The position numbers and the translations under genes were made by a program. Positions 1 through 8,342 of a stretch of 64,000 bases of DNA are shown here, piece by piece. Origin of the DNA: Streptomyces sp. ATexAB-D23 (GTDB taxonomy: Bacteria; Actinomycetota; Actinomycetes; Streptomycetales; Streptomycetaceae). Location of the stretch: contig NZ_KB892089.1 of NCBI RefSeq assembly GCF_000373645.1, positions 124,001-188,000 of the forward strand. Direction: 5' to 3'. Position 1 is the first letter of the stretch, and each line of letters begins with the position of its first letter. A model generated the notes under the pieces. It worked only from the letters and a program-made list of their open reading frames with translations. It did not search any database and was not told the origin of the DNA.

Positions 1-708
1 CTCCAGGGCGTGGGCGGCGGTTCCGCACGCCTCGGCGGCGAACAGGACGGCGGCCAGGTCGGTCACGAGGTCCGGGCCCAGGCGCAGCAGCCGCCCGGCG
101 GGGACGTGGACGCCGGCGGCCCGGACCTCGGCGGTGGGCCGGGTCGGGTCGGCGCCGCGGTGGGGGCGCACGGTGAGCCCCGGCGCTTCGGCGTCCACGG
201 CGAACCAGTGGACCGCGCCCTCGCGGGTGGCGGGGAGGAGGAGCAGTCCGGCGTCGGCTCCGGACAGGACGGGGGGCGCCACGCCTTCGAGCAGGTGGCC
301 CTCGGCGTGCGGGACGGCGGTGAGGCTGCCGGGGCCGAGGGCGGCGGCGCCGGTGCGGCTGCCGGTGGCGAGGTCCCGGAGCAGCGCGTCCGCGCCGGCG
401 GTGTGCAGGGCGGCGGTGGTGAGGGCGTGCGCCAGGTAGGGGCCGGGCAGCGCGGCCCGGCCGGCCTCTTCGAGGACGACGGCGAGGTCGAGGAGGTCGC
501 CGCCGGAGCCTCCGTACGCCTCGGGCAGATGGATGGAGAGCAGGCCCTGTCCGGCGAGGCCGTCCCAGTACGCGGGGCGTGCGCCGGGGGGTGCGGGGGC
601 GTCCGCGTCGAGCAGTTCGCGGACCGCGCCGGGGGGTACGGCTCTGGCCAGCCATCCCCGTACCGCCTGTGCGAGCGCCCTGTGTTCTTCGGTGATCCCG
701 ATACCCAT
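1..708 (-). CDS. Acyl-CoA dehydrogenase, C-terminus cut by the left edge
   Basis: Reading the minus strand from 708 gives an open frame of 236 codons to the edge with no stop. The N-terminal helical domain of an acyl-CoA dehydrogenase is clear: an opening like ITEEHRALAQAVRGWLAR, then LPEAYGGSGGDLLDLAVVLEE around residues 60-80, the usual spot for this motif. These flavoenzymes introduce an alpha,beta double bond into acyl-CoA thioesters. I chose ATG at 708 because GGCGAGG lies six bases upstream; an in-frame ATG at 714 is the alternative. A perfect match to the KstR operator consensus lies 42 bases upstream, and a second palindrome follows it. That suggests a steroid or side-chain acyl-CoA dehydrogenase, possibly one half of the heteromeric FadE type, but the catalytic Glu region is outside the window. 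Family is sure, substrate is inference. Confidence 0.88.
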   Translation of the reverse strand, partial: MGIGITEEHRALAQAVRGWLARAVPPGAVRELLDADAPAPPGARPAYWDGLAGQGLLSIHLPEAYGGSGGDLLDLAVVLEEAGRAALPGPYLAHALTTAALHTAGADALLRDLATGSRTGAAALGPGSLTAVPHAEGHLLEGVAPPVLSGADAGLLLLPATREGAVHWFAVDAEAPGLTVRPHRGADPTRPTAEVRAAGVHVPAGRLLRLGPDLVTDLAAVLFAAEACGTAAHALE

Positions 709-749
709 GCGCATCCTCGCCGGTCGCAGCCATTGGAACGGCGCAAGAG

Positions 750-763
750 TAGAACACGTTTCA
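750..763. promoter_or_regulatory. KstR-type operator, exact consensus match
   Basis: The 14 bases TAGAACACGTTTCA match all eight fixed positions of TNNAACNNGTTNNA, the KstR operator known from mycobacteria and rhodococci. The site lies 42 bases before the acyl-CoA dehydrogenase start and 214 bases before the divergent MFS gene, so the dehydrogenase is the likelier target. A kstR gene is present at 17885. Confidence 0.7.
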
Positions 764-764
764 A

Positions 765-781
765 TCTGACGGAAGGTCAGA
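765..781. promoter_or_regulatory. Inverted repeat TCTGAC-N5-GTCAGA
   Basis: Perfect 6-base arms around a 5-base spacer, one base after the KstR-type site. The same arms and spacing recur at 30551-30567, and a weaker copy lies at 11079-11095. The shape suits a TetR-family dimer. Its regulator is not identifiable in this window. Confidence 0.55.
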
Positions 782-976
782 CGCAGGCTCGATCCCGACG
801 GTCGTGAGGACCCGGGGGCGAGCGCGCCCCGTTCGCACCTGGTTCACCGGAATACGCCGTAGCCGAAGAAGGTTCACCCTGCACAGACTTGGCGGTCGAC
901 GCTGTCCACGACCGGGACACACGACCGTTCGCCCCACCCCTGTCGCCGCTCCCACCGCTGCCCGGAGGCCGCACGC

Positions 977-2863
977 ATGCCACAGACGACGCACGAACAG
1001 CCCGCCGCGGAGCTTCCTGATCCGCGCGCGAGGGCGGGCCGGGGGATCGTCCCCGTCCTCGCCTTCGCGGGCATCACCGTCGCGGTGATGCAGACCCTGC
1101 TCGTCCCCGTCATCAAGGATCTGCCCGCCCTTCTGCACACCTCCCCCTCCGACGCGACCTGGGTGATGACCGCCACCCTGCTCGCCGGAGCCGTCTCCAC
1201 CCCGATCATGGGGCGGCTCGGGGACCTGAACGGCAAGCGCAGAATGCTGCTGGCCAGCCTCGCCGTGATGGTCGTCGGCTCACTGATATGCGCCTTCACC
1301 GACGACCTCGTGATCATGATCGTGGGCCGCGCGCTCCAGGGCTTCGCCATGGGCGCGATCCCGCTGGGCATCGGCATCATGCGCGACGAGCTGCCGCGCG
1401 AGAAGCTCGGTTCGGCCATGGCCCTGATGAGCTCCTCGATCGGAGTGGGCGGCGGACTCGCGCTGCCCGCCGCCGCGCTCGTCGCCCAGCACACCGACTG
1501 GCACACCCTCTTCTTCGGCTCCGCCGGGCTCGGCGTGCTGGCCATGGTGCTGACCGTGCTGGCCGTGCCCGAGACCTCGTTGCGCGCCCCCGGCCGGTTC
1601 GACGTCGTCGGGGCGCTCGGCCTCTCGCTCGGCCTGGTCCTCCTGCTGCTGCCCATCACGAAGGGCGGCGACTGGGGCTGGGCCTCGCCCACCACGCTCG
1701 GGCTGATCACCGCTTCCCTGGTCGTGCTGGTGCTGTGGGCGCTGTTCGAGCTGCGCAGCGACGCCCCGCTGGTCGACCTGCGGACCTCGGCCCGCCGCGA
1801 GGTGCTCCTGACCAACCTGACCTCGATCATGGTCGGGGTCGCCTTCTACGCCGTCTCGCTGGTCCTGCCCCAGCTGCTCCAGCTGCCGAAGTCCACCGGC
1901 TACGGCCTCGGCCAGTCGATGGTGGTCGCCGGCCTCTGCGTGGCCCCGCTCGGCCTGACGATGATGTTCGTCGCCCCGCTGTACGCCCGGATCTCCGCCC
2001 GGCGCGGCCCGAAGGTCTCCCTGATCCTCGGCATGCTGGTCATCGCCGTGGGCTACGGGGCCGGGCTCGGCCTGATGAGCGCCGCCTGGCAGACCGTGTT
2101 GATCGCGGTGATGCTCGGCGCCGGCATCGGGCTCGCGTACTCCTCGCTGCCCGCCCTGATCATCGGCGCCGTCGACGCCTCCGAGACCGGCGCGGCCAAC
2201 GGGCTGAACACCCTGATGCGCTCCATCGGCACCTCCGTGTCGAGCGCGGTGATCGGCATGGTCCTGGCCCACACCTCGACGCGGATGGGGACGGTCGCGG
2301 TGCCCACCATGCAGGGGTTCCGCATCTCGTTCCTCATCGCGACGGGCGCGGTGGTGGCCGGCCTCGTCCTGGCCTCGTTCCTGCCGTCGCGGCGCACCGC
2401 CACAGCCCCGGTCCTCCTGGCGAGCAGCGAGGGCGACGCGGCGGCCCGGCGCGCCGCCGCCGGGGCCCTGGACACCGGGGCCCTGGACACCGGGGCCCTG
2501 GACGCCGGAATCCTGGACGCCGGAATCCTGGACGCTGCCGGAGAGGCCGTCGTCCCGATCCCGCTGCCGGGCCCGCAGGGGTTCAGGGGCCGGGTGCTGG
2601 AGGCCGACGGGGCGCCGGTGGCCGGGGCCAATGTGACCCTGATCGACCGGCAGGGCCGGCAGGCCGGGCTCACCACCACCGACGCCTCCGGCCGCTGGGC
2701 GCTCACGGCCCCCGGCTCCGGCACCTTCGTGCTGGCCGTGTCCGCCACCGACTACGCGCCGCGCGCCTGGCCGGCGGCCTGCCCCGCGGGCGGCGGCGCG
2801 GTGGACACGGACCTGGTGCTGACGGTCAGCGCGCCGGAGCGTCGAACCGCGCTGCGGACGTGA
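977..2863 (+). CDS. MFS transporter (DHA2-like) with C-terminal carboxypeptidase-regulatory-like domain
   Basis: 628 residues. Residues about 28-470 form a multi-helix major facilitator of the drug:H+ antiporter type, with GRLGDLNGKRRMLL as the loop 2-3 motif and GRALQGFAMGAIPLGIG following. The usual family length is about 450-500. After the last helix comes a linker of five pentapeptide repeats (G-A/I-L-D-T/A, residues about 496-520). A compact beta domain follows (residues about 535-620), including RGRVLEADGAPVAGANVTL, TDASGRWAL and a DYAPRA-like end. That is the pattern of CarboxypepD_reg or transthyretin-like domains, normally extracytoplasmic. Start ATG 977 has GGAGG eight bases upstream. 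The gene is divergent from the acyl-CoA dehydrogenase and overlaps the tail of pepE by 38 bases. Exported substrate unknown. Confidence 0.85.
   Translation: MPQTTHEQPAAELPDPRARAGRGIVPVLAFAGITVAVMQTLLVPVIKDLPALLHTSPSDATWVMTATLLAGAVSTPIMGRLGDLNGKRRMLLASLAVMVVGSLICAFTDDLVIMIVGRALQGFAMGAIPLGIGIMRDELPREKLGSAMALMSSSIGVGGGLALPAAALVAQHTDWHTLFFGSAGLGVLAMVLTVLAVPETSLRAPGRFDVVGALGLSLGLVLLLLPITKGGDWGWASPTTLGLITASLVVLVLWALFELRSDAPLVDLRTSARREVLLTNLTSIMVGVAFYAVSLVLPQLLQLPKSTGYGLGQSMVVAGLCVAPLGLTMMFVAPLYARISARRGPKVSLILGMLVIAVGYGAGLGLMSAAWQTVLIAVMLGAGIGLAYSSLPALIIGAVDASETGAANGLNTLMRSIGTSVSSAVIGMVLAHTSTRMGTVAVPTMQGFRISFLIATGAVVAGLVLASFLPSRRTATAPVLLASSEGDAAARRAAAGALDTGALDTGALDAGILDAGILDAAGEAVVPIPLPGPQGFRGRVLEADGAPVAGANVTLIDRQGRQAGLTTTDASGRWALTAPGSGTFVLAVSATDYAPRAWPAACPAGGGAVDTDLVLTVSAPERRTALRT
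2462..2536 (+). repeat. Five tandem 15-base repeats within the MFS gene
   Basis: Five 15-base units encode G-A/I-L-D-T/A. The first two units are identical, and the last two differ from each other only in the final base. They form the linker between the transporter and its added C-terminal domain. Confidence 0.9.
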
Positions 2864-3554
2864 GCAGCCGGGACACGTCCGTCCCCGCCGCCAGTTCCCG
2901 GGGCGCCGAGCCCCGCGTGAACAGCCGGGCGGGGCGGGCGCCGTCGACCCGGGCGGCCTCGCCCTCGACGCGCAGCCACGACCCCTCGCGCAGGCCGAGC
3001 ACGGGCACGTCGTTCTCCTCCAGGAATTCGGTGAGCCGCTCCTCGCGGGTCTCGCCCTTGTGGGTGCTGTCCGGGTCCGGGTCGAGGTAGTGCGGGTTGA
3101 TCTGGAACGGGACGAGGCCGAGCGTCTCGAAGGACGGCGGCTGCACGATGGGCATGTCGTTGGTCGTCCGCAGGGTGGGCGCCGCCATGTTCGTCCCGGC
3201 GCTCGCCCCCATGTACGGCAGCCCCACCCGCACGGCCCCGCGCACCGCGTCCCGCAGCCCGGTCCGGTACAGCGCGCTCAGCAGCCGGAAGGAGTTGCCG
3301 CCGCCGACGAACACCGCGTCGGCGGTCTCCAGCGCGGCGACCGGGTCGGTGTGTTCGTGGACGCCGTGCACACCGATCCCCGCCGGTTCGAGGGCGTCGC
3401 GGACGCGTGCGGTGTACGTGGCGTGGTCGGCGAGCGCGTAGGGCACGAAGGCCAGCCGGGCGCCCGCGGGCAGGAACGCGGTGACCGTTTCGAGGGCGTG
3501 TTCCAGGTAACCGCGGCCGTACTGGGTGGAGTTGGAGAGCAGGAGCAGATTCAC
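2826..3554 (-). CDS. pepE: Peptidase E (alpha-aspartyl dipeptidase, family S51)
   Basis: 242 residues, the normal length for S51. These cytoplasmic serine peptidases cleave N-terminal Asp-X dipeptides. The nucleophile elbow GASAGTNMA is at about residue 118, preceded by VFVGGGNSFRLLSAL. INPHYLDPDP at about residue 152 supplies the conserved His region. Start GTG 3554 has AGAGGA upstream. It lies 25 bases behind the IclR gene on the same strand and is probably cotranscribed with it. Next to an M20 hydrolase and permease operon, it may finish dipeptide-like products, but that link is inference. The 3' end overlaps the convergent MFS gene. Confidence 0.9.
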   Translation of the reverse strand: MNLLLLSNSTQYGRGYLEHALETVTAFLPAGARLAFVPYALADHATYTARVRDALEPAGIGVHGVHEHTDPVAALETADAVFVGGGNSFRLLSALYRTGLRDAVRGAVRVGLPYMGASAGTNMAAPTLRTTNDMPIVQPPSFETLGLVPFQINPHYLDPDPDSTHKGETREERLTEFLEENDVPVLGLREGSWLRVEGEAARVDGARPARLFTRGSAPRELAAGTDVSRLLTSAARFDAPAR

Positions 3555-3579
3555 GGGGTTCCTCTTCGGGGTTGCTCGG

Positions 3580-4407
3580 TCAGGTCGTGGGGGTGCGGCG
3601 CGTCCGGGGCTTCGGGCGCTGCGGCGGGTGGGTGAGGCGCTTCTCCAGCAGTCCGGCGGCGTGCCGCAGCGCTTCGAGGCGGTTCTCCGGCGCCCCGTCG
3701 AACCGCTCCTCGGCCCCGCCCAGGCTGAGGCTTCCGTAGGGTTCGCGGCCCAGGAAGACGGGTACGGCGACGGTCGCGATGCCGGTGTCGTACTCGCCGA
3801 CCGTCCAGGCGTACCCCTGGGCGCGGACCTTCAGGAACTCCTGTTCCAGCGCGTCCGGATCGGTGACGGTCCGGTCGGTGAAGCGGGCCATCGGGCGTCC
3901 CCGGAACAGCCGGTGGCGCTGCTCGTCAGGCAGACAGGCGTAGAAGGACTTGGCCGTCGCCCCGGCGTGCGCCGGGTAGAGCTCGCCGACCAGCGGGTAG
4001 TAGCGCAGCGGTCCCGCCTCGCCCTCCTCGGCGGCCACGCACCGCATGTGGAAGCTGTCGGGCAGGCAGAACAGCACGGTGTCGCCGGTGACGCGGCGCA
4101 GCTCCTCCAGGACCGGTCCGGCCAGCAGCTCCAGTGATCCCGAGCGCTCCCAGAGCCTGCCCAGGCGCAGCACGGCGGGGCCGATGCGGTAGCGCCGGGT
4201 GGCCGGGTCGGAGACCAGGAAGCCGCGCCCCGCGAGGGTGGCGAGGAGGCGCTGCGCCACGGAGGTGTCCCAGCCGAACTCCGCCGCGACCTCGGTCACA
4301 CCCCAGTCGGGCCGGGTCCGCTCGAAGGCCAGCAGCACGAGCAGCGCCCGGTCCACGGTTTGCAGGGCTCCGGCGGGGGTGCGCCGGTCCAGATCGAACT
4401 CCGCCAT
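3580..4407 (-). CDS. IclR-family transcriptional regulator
   Basis: About 275 residues. The N-terminal winged helix (residues about 15-75) reads LQTVDRALLVLLAF, then VTEVAAEFGWDTSVAQRLL as the recognition helix. The C-terminal effector domain has AHAGATAKSFYACLP and GIATVAVPVF, both typical of IclR ligand pockets. Such proteins act as dimers and usually control a neighbouring catabolic operon. Here the divergent DUF1177 / permease / M20 operon starts 154 bases away, so it is the expected target. I prefer ATG 4407, with GGTGAG six bases before it, over the in-frame ATG 4413. The proline- and arginine-rich C-terminus carries no clear domain. Confidence 0.9.
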   Translation of the reverse strand: MAEFDLDRRTPAGALQTVDRALLVLLAFERTRPDWGVTEVAAEFGWDTSVAQRLLATLAGRGFLVSDPATRRYRIGPAVLRLGRLWERSGSLELLAGPVLEELRRVTGDTVLFCLPDSFHMRCVAAEEGEAGPLRYYPLVGELYPAHAGATAKSFYACLPDEQRHRLFRGRPMARFTDRTVTDPDALEQEFLKVRAQGYAWTVGEYDTGIATVAVPVFLGREPYGSLSLGGAEERFDGAPENRLEALRHAAGLLEKRLTHPPQRPKPRTRRTPTT

Positions 4408-4561
4408 GGCCATCTCACCATTCAGACGTGAATTGCAGATAACGGGAAATCATTGCGCTCAACGCTATCCGATCCCGAATCTGCTCTCAGCACCCCGTCC
4501 GGGGCCTTGGCTCCCTGGCGGGCTCCGGACGGGTGTGACGGATGCGCGAGAAAGGCCCCCC

Positions 4562-5515
4562 ATGTTGAAGTACGTACTGGACCTCGTCGACCTGCTCGAC
4601 GACCCCCGGGCCAATGGCAGGACGGTCGTCGACTACCTGGACGCCGCGGCGGGGGCCGAGGGCTCGTCCGCACAGGTCACCACCGTCGCCGGTGAGCGGG
4701 GCTCGACGGACTTCGTGTCGGTCCGCGTCCCGGGTTCCCGGGGGCGTACGGCCGGGGGTGACGCCCGCACGCTCGGCGTCGTCGGCCGGCTCGGCGGTAT
4801 CGGCGCCCGGCCCGAGGTCACCGGCCTGGTCTCCGACGCTGACGGCGCCGTCTCGGCGCTCGCCGCCGCCGCGAAGCTGCTCGACATGCGGCGCCGGGGC
4901 GACGTGCTGCCCGGCGATGTGATCGTCGCCACCCACATCTGCCCGAACGCGCCGACCGAGCCGCACGACCCGGTGCCGTTCATGGGCTCGCCCGTGGACA
5001 TCGCCACCATGAACCGGCACGAGGTGACCGGCGAGATGGAGGCGGTGCTCTCCATCGACACCACCAAGGGCAACCGGATCATCAACCACAAGGGCCTCGC
5101 CCTGTCACCCACCGTCAAGGAGGGCTGGGTGCTGCGGGTCAACGAGCAGCTGGGCGAGCTGCTGGCCGTGGTGACCGGTGAGCCGTTGGTCACGTACCCC
5201 GTGACCACGCAGGACATCACGCCGTACGGTAATGGTGCACACCACATCAATTCGATCCTCCAGCCCTCCACCGCCACGGCAGCCCCCGTGGTCGGCCTGG
5301 CCGTCACCTCGGCCGCCGCGGTGCCGGGCTGCGGGACGGGCGCGAGTCATGAGAGCGACATCGCGTCGGCCGCCCGCTACGCCGTGGAGGTCGCCAAGGC
5401 CTTCGGCGGCGGCCGGCTGGACTTCCACGACGCCGTGGAGTTCGACAACCTCGTCAGCCGCTACGGCCCGCTGACCCACCTCCAGACCTTCGGCCGTACA
5501 CCCCAGGAGTCCTGA
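4562..5515 (+). CDS. DUF1177 family protein
   Basis: 317 residues. The sequence fits the DUF1177 family as I recall it: MLKYVLDLVDLLDDPRANG at the start, GDVIVATHICPNAPTEPHDP near residue 120, VLSIDTTKGNRIINHKG near residue 165, and a C-terminal ATSAAAVPGCGTGASHESD-like stretch. Conserved His, Cys and acidic residues suggest a metal-dependent enzyme, but no reaction is known to me. It is the first gene of a tight operon with an NCS1 permease and an M20 hydrolase, so it probably processes the same imported compound. Start ATG 4562 follows AAAGG with a six-base spacer. Confidence 0.8.
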   Translation: MLKYVLDLVDLLDDPRANGRTVVDYLDAAAGAEGSSAQVTTVAGERGSTDFVSVRVPGSRGRTAGGDARTLGVVGRLGGIGARPEVTGLVSDADGAVSALAAAAKLLDMRRRGDVLPGDVIVATHICPNAPTEPHDPVPFMGSPVDIATMNRHEVTGEMEAVLSIDTTKGNRIINHKGLALSPTVKEGWVLRVNEQLGELLAVVTGEPLVTYPVTTQDITPYGNGAHHINSILQPSTATAAPVVGLAVTSAAAVPGCGTGASHESDIASAARYAVEVAKAFGGGRLDFHDAVEFDNLVSRYGPLTHLQTFGRTPQES

Positions 5516-6903
5516 TGGCAGCCGCCCCTCAGTCCGGTGCCGTGGCCCGTGAGGCCAAGAGCATCGGCAGCGACGACTACTCGCTCTCGCGCGTCCCGCG
5601 TGACAAGCGGTTCGGTTTCTGGTCGATGCTGCTCCAGTGGCTGGCCCAGTCCGGTTCGATCTCGCAGTTCACGCTCGGCGCCACCATCGGTGTCGGGATG
5701 ACCTTCGCCAACGCCTTCTGGGCGTTCACGCTGGGCGCGGTGATCCTGGAGGTCGTGATCTTCGCCATCGGCCTGGCCGGGATGCGCGAGGGTCTCGCCA
5801 CCCCGATGCTGACCCGCTGGGTGGGCTTCGGCCGCAACGGCTCCGCGCTGGTCAGCTTCGTGATCGCGGTCAGCCTGGTCGGCTGGTTCGGTGTCCAGAA
5901 CACGATCTTCGGCGACAGCGTCTCGGCGCTGGTCGGCGGACCGTCCTGGATGTGGTGCGTGCTCGCGGGCATCGCCATCACCGCCCTGGTGATCTTCGGG
6001 TTCAAGTACATGGCGAACTTCGCGAAGATCGTCACCCCGCTCTTCTTCGCGATGGTGGCCTTCTCCGTCATCCGCACGCTGAACGACCACTCGCTGAGCG
6101 AGCTGATCCACTCGCCGCCGCCGGGCGACACGATCCCGCTGGCCGTCGCCGCCACCGCCATCGCGGGCGGCTACATGACGGGCGCGATCGTCTCCCCGGA
6201 GATGACCCGCTACAACCGCAAGGGCTCGCACGTCTTCCTGCAGAGCGCCTCGTCCATGATCCTCTCCGAGTACATCGTCGGCCTGACCGGCGTGCTCCTG
6301 GGCCACCTGGTCAAGAGCAGCGAGGTCTCGCACATCGTGCTCTCCACCTCCGGCGCCTTCGGTGTGCTCGTCGTCCTGATGTCCACGGCGAAGATCAACG
6401 ACTGGAACCTGTACGGCTCCTCGCTCGGCGTCGTCAACTTCTTCCAGGTCGTCTTCGGCAAGCGCGTCCACCGCGGGGCGGTCACCATCGTCCTCGGCGT
6501 CGCCGGAACGCTTCTGTCCGCGGTCGGGATCATGAGCCACTTCACCGAGTTCCTCACGATCCTCGGCGTCGCGATCCCGCCGATCGGCGGCATCATCGTG
6601 GCCGAGTACTGGATCGTCAAGCGGATGCGCAGGCCGCTGGACGAGACCCGGGCCTCCGAGACCCTGCCGGCCTCCTCGCCGACCTGGGTCCCCGCGTCCC
6701 TCGCCATCTGGGTCGTCGCGTTCTGCGTCGGCAAGTTCTACGACGGCGGCATCCCGGCCCTGAACTCGCTGGCCACCGCCTTCGTCCTGTACAGCGTCCT
6801 GGGCCTGCTGGGCTGGATCAGGCCCTACGGCACCTCCGCCCTGGACGACGAGGACGGCACCACCCCCGCCGCCCGCACCACCACCCCCGTGGGAGCAGCA
6901 TGA
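5515..6903 (+). CDS. NCS1-family permease (cytosine/purine/hydantoin type)
   Basis: 462 residues with about 12 hydrophobic segments. The N-terminus SIGSDDYSLSRVPRDKRFGF and the following WLAQSGSISQFTLGATIG fit the CodB-like branch of nucleobase:cation symporter 1. The unwound helix region GGYMTGAIVSPEMTRYNR at about residue 220 is diagnostic. Family substrates are cytosine, purines, allantoin, hydantoins and thiamine precursors; the one used here cannot be read from sequence. The ATG shares one base with the upstream stop, so translation is coupled. Confidence 0.88.
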   Translation: MAAAPQSGAVAREAKSIGSDDYSLSRVPRDKRFGFWSMLLQWLAQSGSISQFTLGATIGVGMTFANAFWAFTLGAVILEVVIFAIGLAGMREGLATPMLTRWVGFGRNGSALVSFVIAVSLVGWFGVQNTIFGDSVSALVGGPSWMWCVLAGIAITALVIFGFKYMANFAKIVTPLFFAMVAFSVIRTLNDHSLSELIHSPPPGDTIPLAVAATAIAGGYMTGAIVSPEMTRYNRKGSHVFLQSASSMILSEYIVGLTGVLLGHLVKSSEVSHIVLSTSGAFGVLVVLMSTAKINDWNLYGSSLGVVNFFQVVFGKRVHRGAVTIVLGVAGTLLSAVGIMSHFTEFLTILGVAIPPIGGIIVAEYWIVKRMRRPLDETRASETLPASSPTWVPASLAIWVVAFCVGKFYDGGIPALNSLATAFVLYSVLGLLGWIRPYGTSALDDEDGTTPAARTTTPVGAA

Positions 6904-8228
6904 GCACCGCATCCGATTCCCCCGCCCTGGTCCCGGCCTCCGACGAGGCCCAGGCCGAGGTCGTCGACCTCTGCGCCGAGCTGATCAGGTTCGACACCTC
7001 CAACCCCACGAGCGACGAGCGCGCGAGCGCCGAGTGGGTGGCGGCCCGCCTCGCGGACGTGGGCATCGCCTCCGAGCTGATCGAGTCGGCGCCGGGCCGG
7101 GCCAGCGTCGTCGCGCGGATCGCCGGGCGCGACCCGGAGCGCGGCGCCCTGCTGGTCCACGGCCATCTGGACGTGGTGCCGGCCGACGCCTCCGAGTGGC
7201 AGGTGCCGCCCTTCTCCGGCGAGATCCGGGACGGCTACCTCTGGGGCCGGGGCGCGATCGACATGAAGGACACGGTGGCCGTGATGCTGGCCACCGCCCG
7301 GCACTTCGCCCGCACCGGGACGACGCCCTCGCGCGATCTGGTCCTGGCCTTCCTCGCCGACGAGGAGGCGGGCGGCAAATTCGGTGCCCACTGGCTGGTC
7401 GAGCACCGCCCGGAGCTGTTCGCCGGGGTCACCGAGGCGATCGGCGAGGGCGGCGGGTTCTCCTTCGCCATCGACGGCACCCGGCGGCTCTACCCGATCG
7501 AGAACGCCCAGCGCGGCATGGCCTGGATGGAGCTGACCGCCACCGGCCGGGCCGGTCACGGCTCGTCCCCCAACGACGAGAACGCGGTCACCGACCTCGC
7601 GGAGTCGCTGACCCGGATCGGCCGCGAGACCTTCCCGGTCCGGCTGATCGAACCGGTCCGCGCCCTGCTCGAAGAGGCCGCCCGGCTCTACGGGGTCGAG
7701 TTCGACGAGGACGACATCGAGGGCAGCCTCGCGAAGCTGGGCCCGGTCGCCGACTTCATGCAGGTGGTCCTGCGCAACTCGGCGAACCCCACCATGTTCG
7801 ACGCCGGCTACCAGACCAACGTCATCCCCGGAAAGGCCACCGCCCGTGTGGACGGCCGCTTCCTGCCCGGCCACGAGCAGGAGCTGATCGACACCATCGA
7901 CAGGCTCCTGCTGCCCTCGGTCAGCCGCGAGTGGGTCAACCACGACATCGCGATGGAGACGGCGTTCGACGGCCCGCTCGTGGACGCCATGTGCGCGGCG
8001 GTGCGCGCCGAGGACCCGGACGGCCACCCGGTGCCGTACTGCAACCCGGGCGGCACGGACGCCAAGGCCTTCACCCACCTGGGCATCCGCTGCTTCGGCT
8101 TCAAGGGCCTGAAGCTCCCGCACGACCTGGACTACGGCCGCCTCTTCCACGGGGTGGACGAGCGCGTCCCGCTGGAGGGCCTGCGCTTCGGCGTCCGTGT
8201 CATGACCCGCCTCTGGCAGAGCTGCTGA
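6900..8228 (+). CDS. M20/M25/M40 family metallohydrolase
   Basis: 442 residues. A two-zinc hydrolase of the ArgE/DapE/CPG2 type, cleaving amide bonds in N-acyl amino acids or dipeptides in the cytoplasm. Zinc site motifs are visible: LLVHGHLDVVPAD (His and Asp), GRGAIDMKDTVAVML (bridging Asp), FLADEEAGGKFGAH (catalytic Glu-Glu), and a C-terminal PHDLDYGRLFHGVDERVPLE with the last His. The dimerization domain begins near MELTATGRAGHGSS. It overlaps the permease stop by four bases (ATGA) and closes the operon before a strong terminator. Confidence 0.9.
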   Translation: MSTASDSPALVPASDEAQAEVVDLCAELIRFDTSNPTSDERASAEWVAARLADVGIASELIESAPGRASVVARIAGRDPERGALLVHGHLDVVPADASEWQVPPFSGEIRDGYLWGRGAIDMKDTVAVMLATARHFARTGTTPSRDLVLAFLADEEAGGKFGAHWLVEHRPELFAGVTEAIGEGGGFSFAIDGTRRLYPIENAQRGMAWMELTATGRAGHGSSPNDENAVTDLAESLTRIGRETFPVRLIEPVRALLEEAARLYGVEFDEDDIEGSLAKLGPVADFMQVVLRNSANPTMFDAGYQTNVIPGKATARVDGRFLPGHEQELIDTIDRLLLPSVSREWVNHDIAMETAFDGPLVDAMCAAVRAEDPDGHPVPYCNPGGTDAKAFTHLGIRCFGFKGLKLPHDLDYGRLFHGVDERVPLEGLRFGVRVMTRLWQSC

Positions 8229-8242
8229 GCCCGCGCGCCCCC

Positions 8243-8283
8243 GCCGTACGCCCCCGCCGGTACCTTCGGCGGGGGCGTACGGC
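8243..8283 (+). terminator. Rho-independent-like hairpin after the M20 gene
   Basis: A perfect 17-base stem (8243-8259 with 8267-8283) closes a 7-base loop, 14 bases after the stop codon. There is no U tract, as is common in Streptomyces. Confidence 0.8.
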
Positions 8284-8342
8284 ACGATAAGGCGCCGTCG
8301 CCCGCCGGTCGTCGCCGTACCCGTCCCACCAGGAGGAACCCC

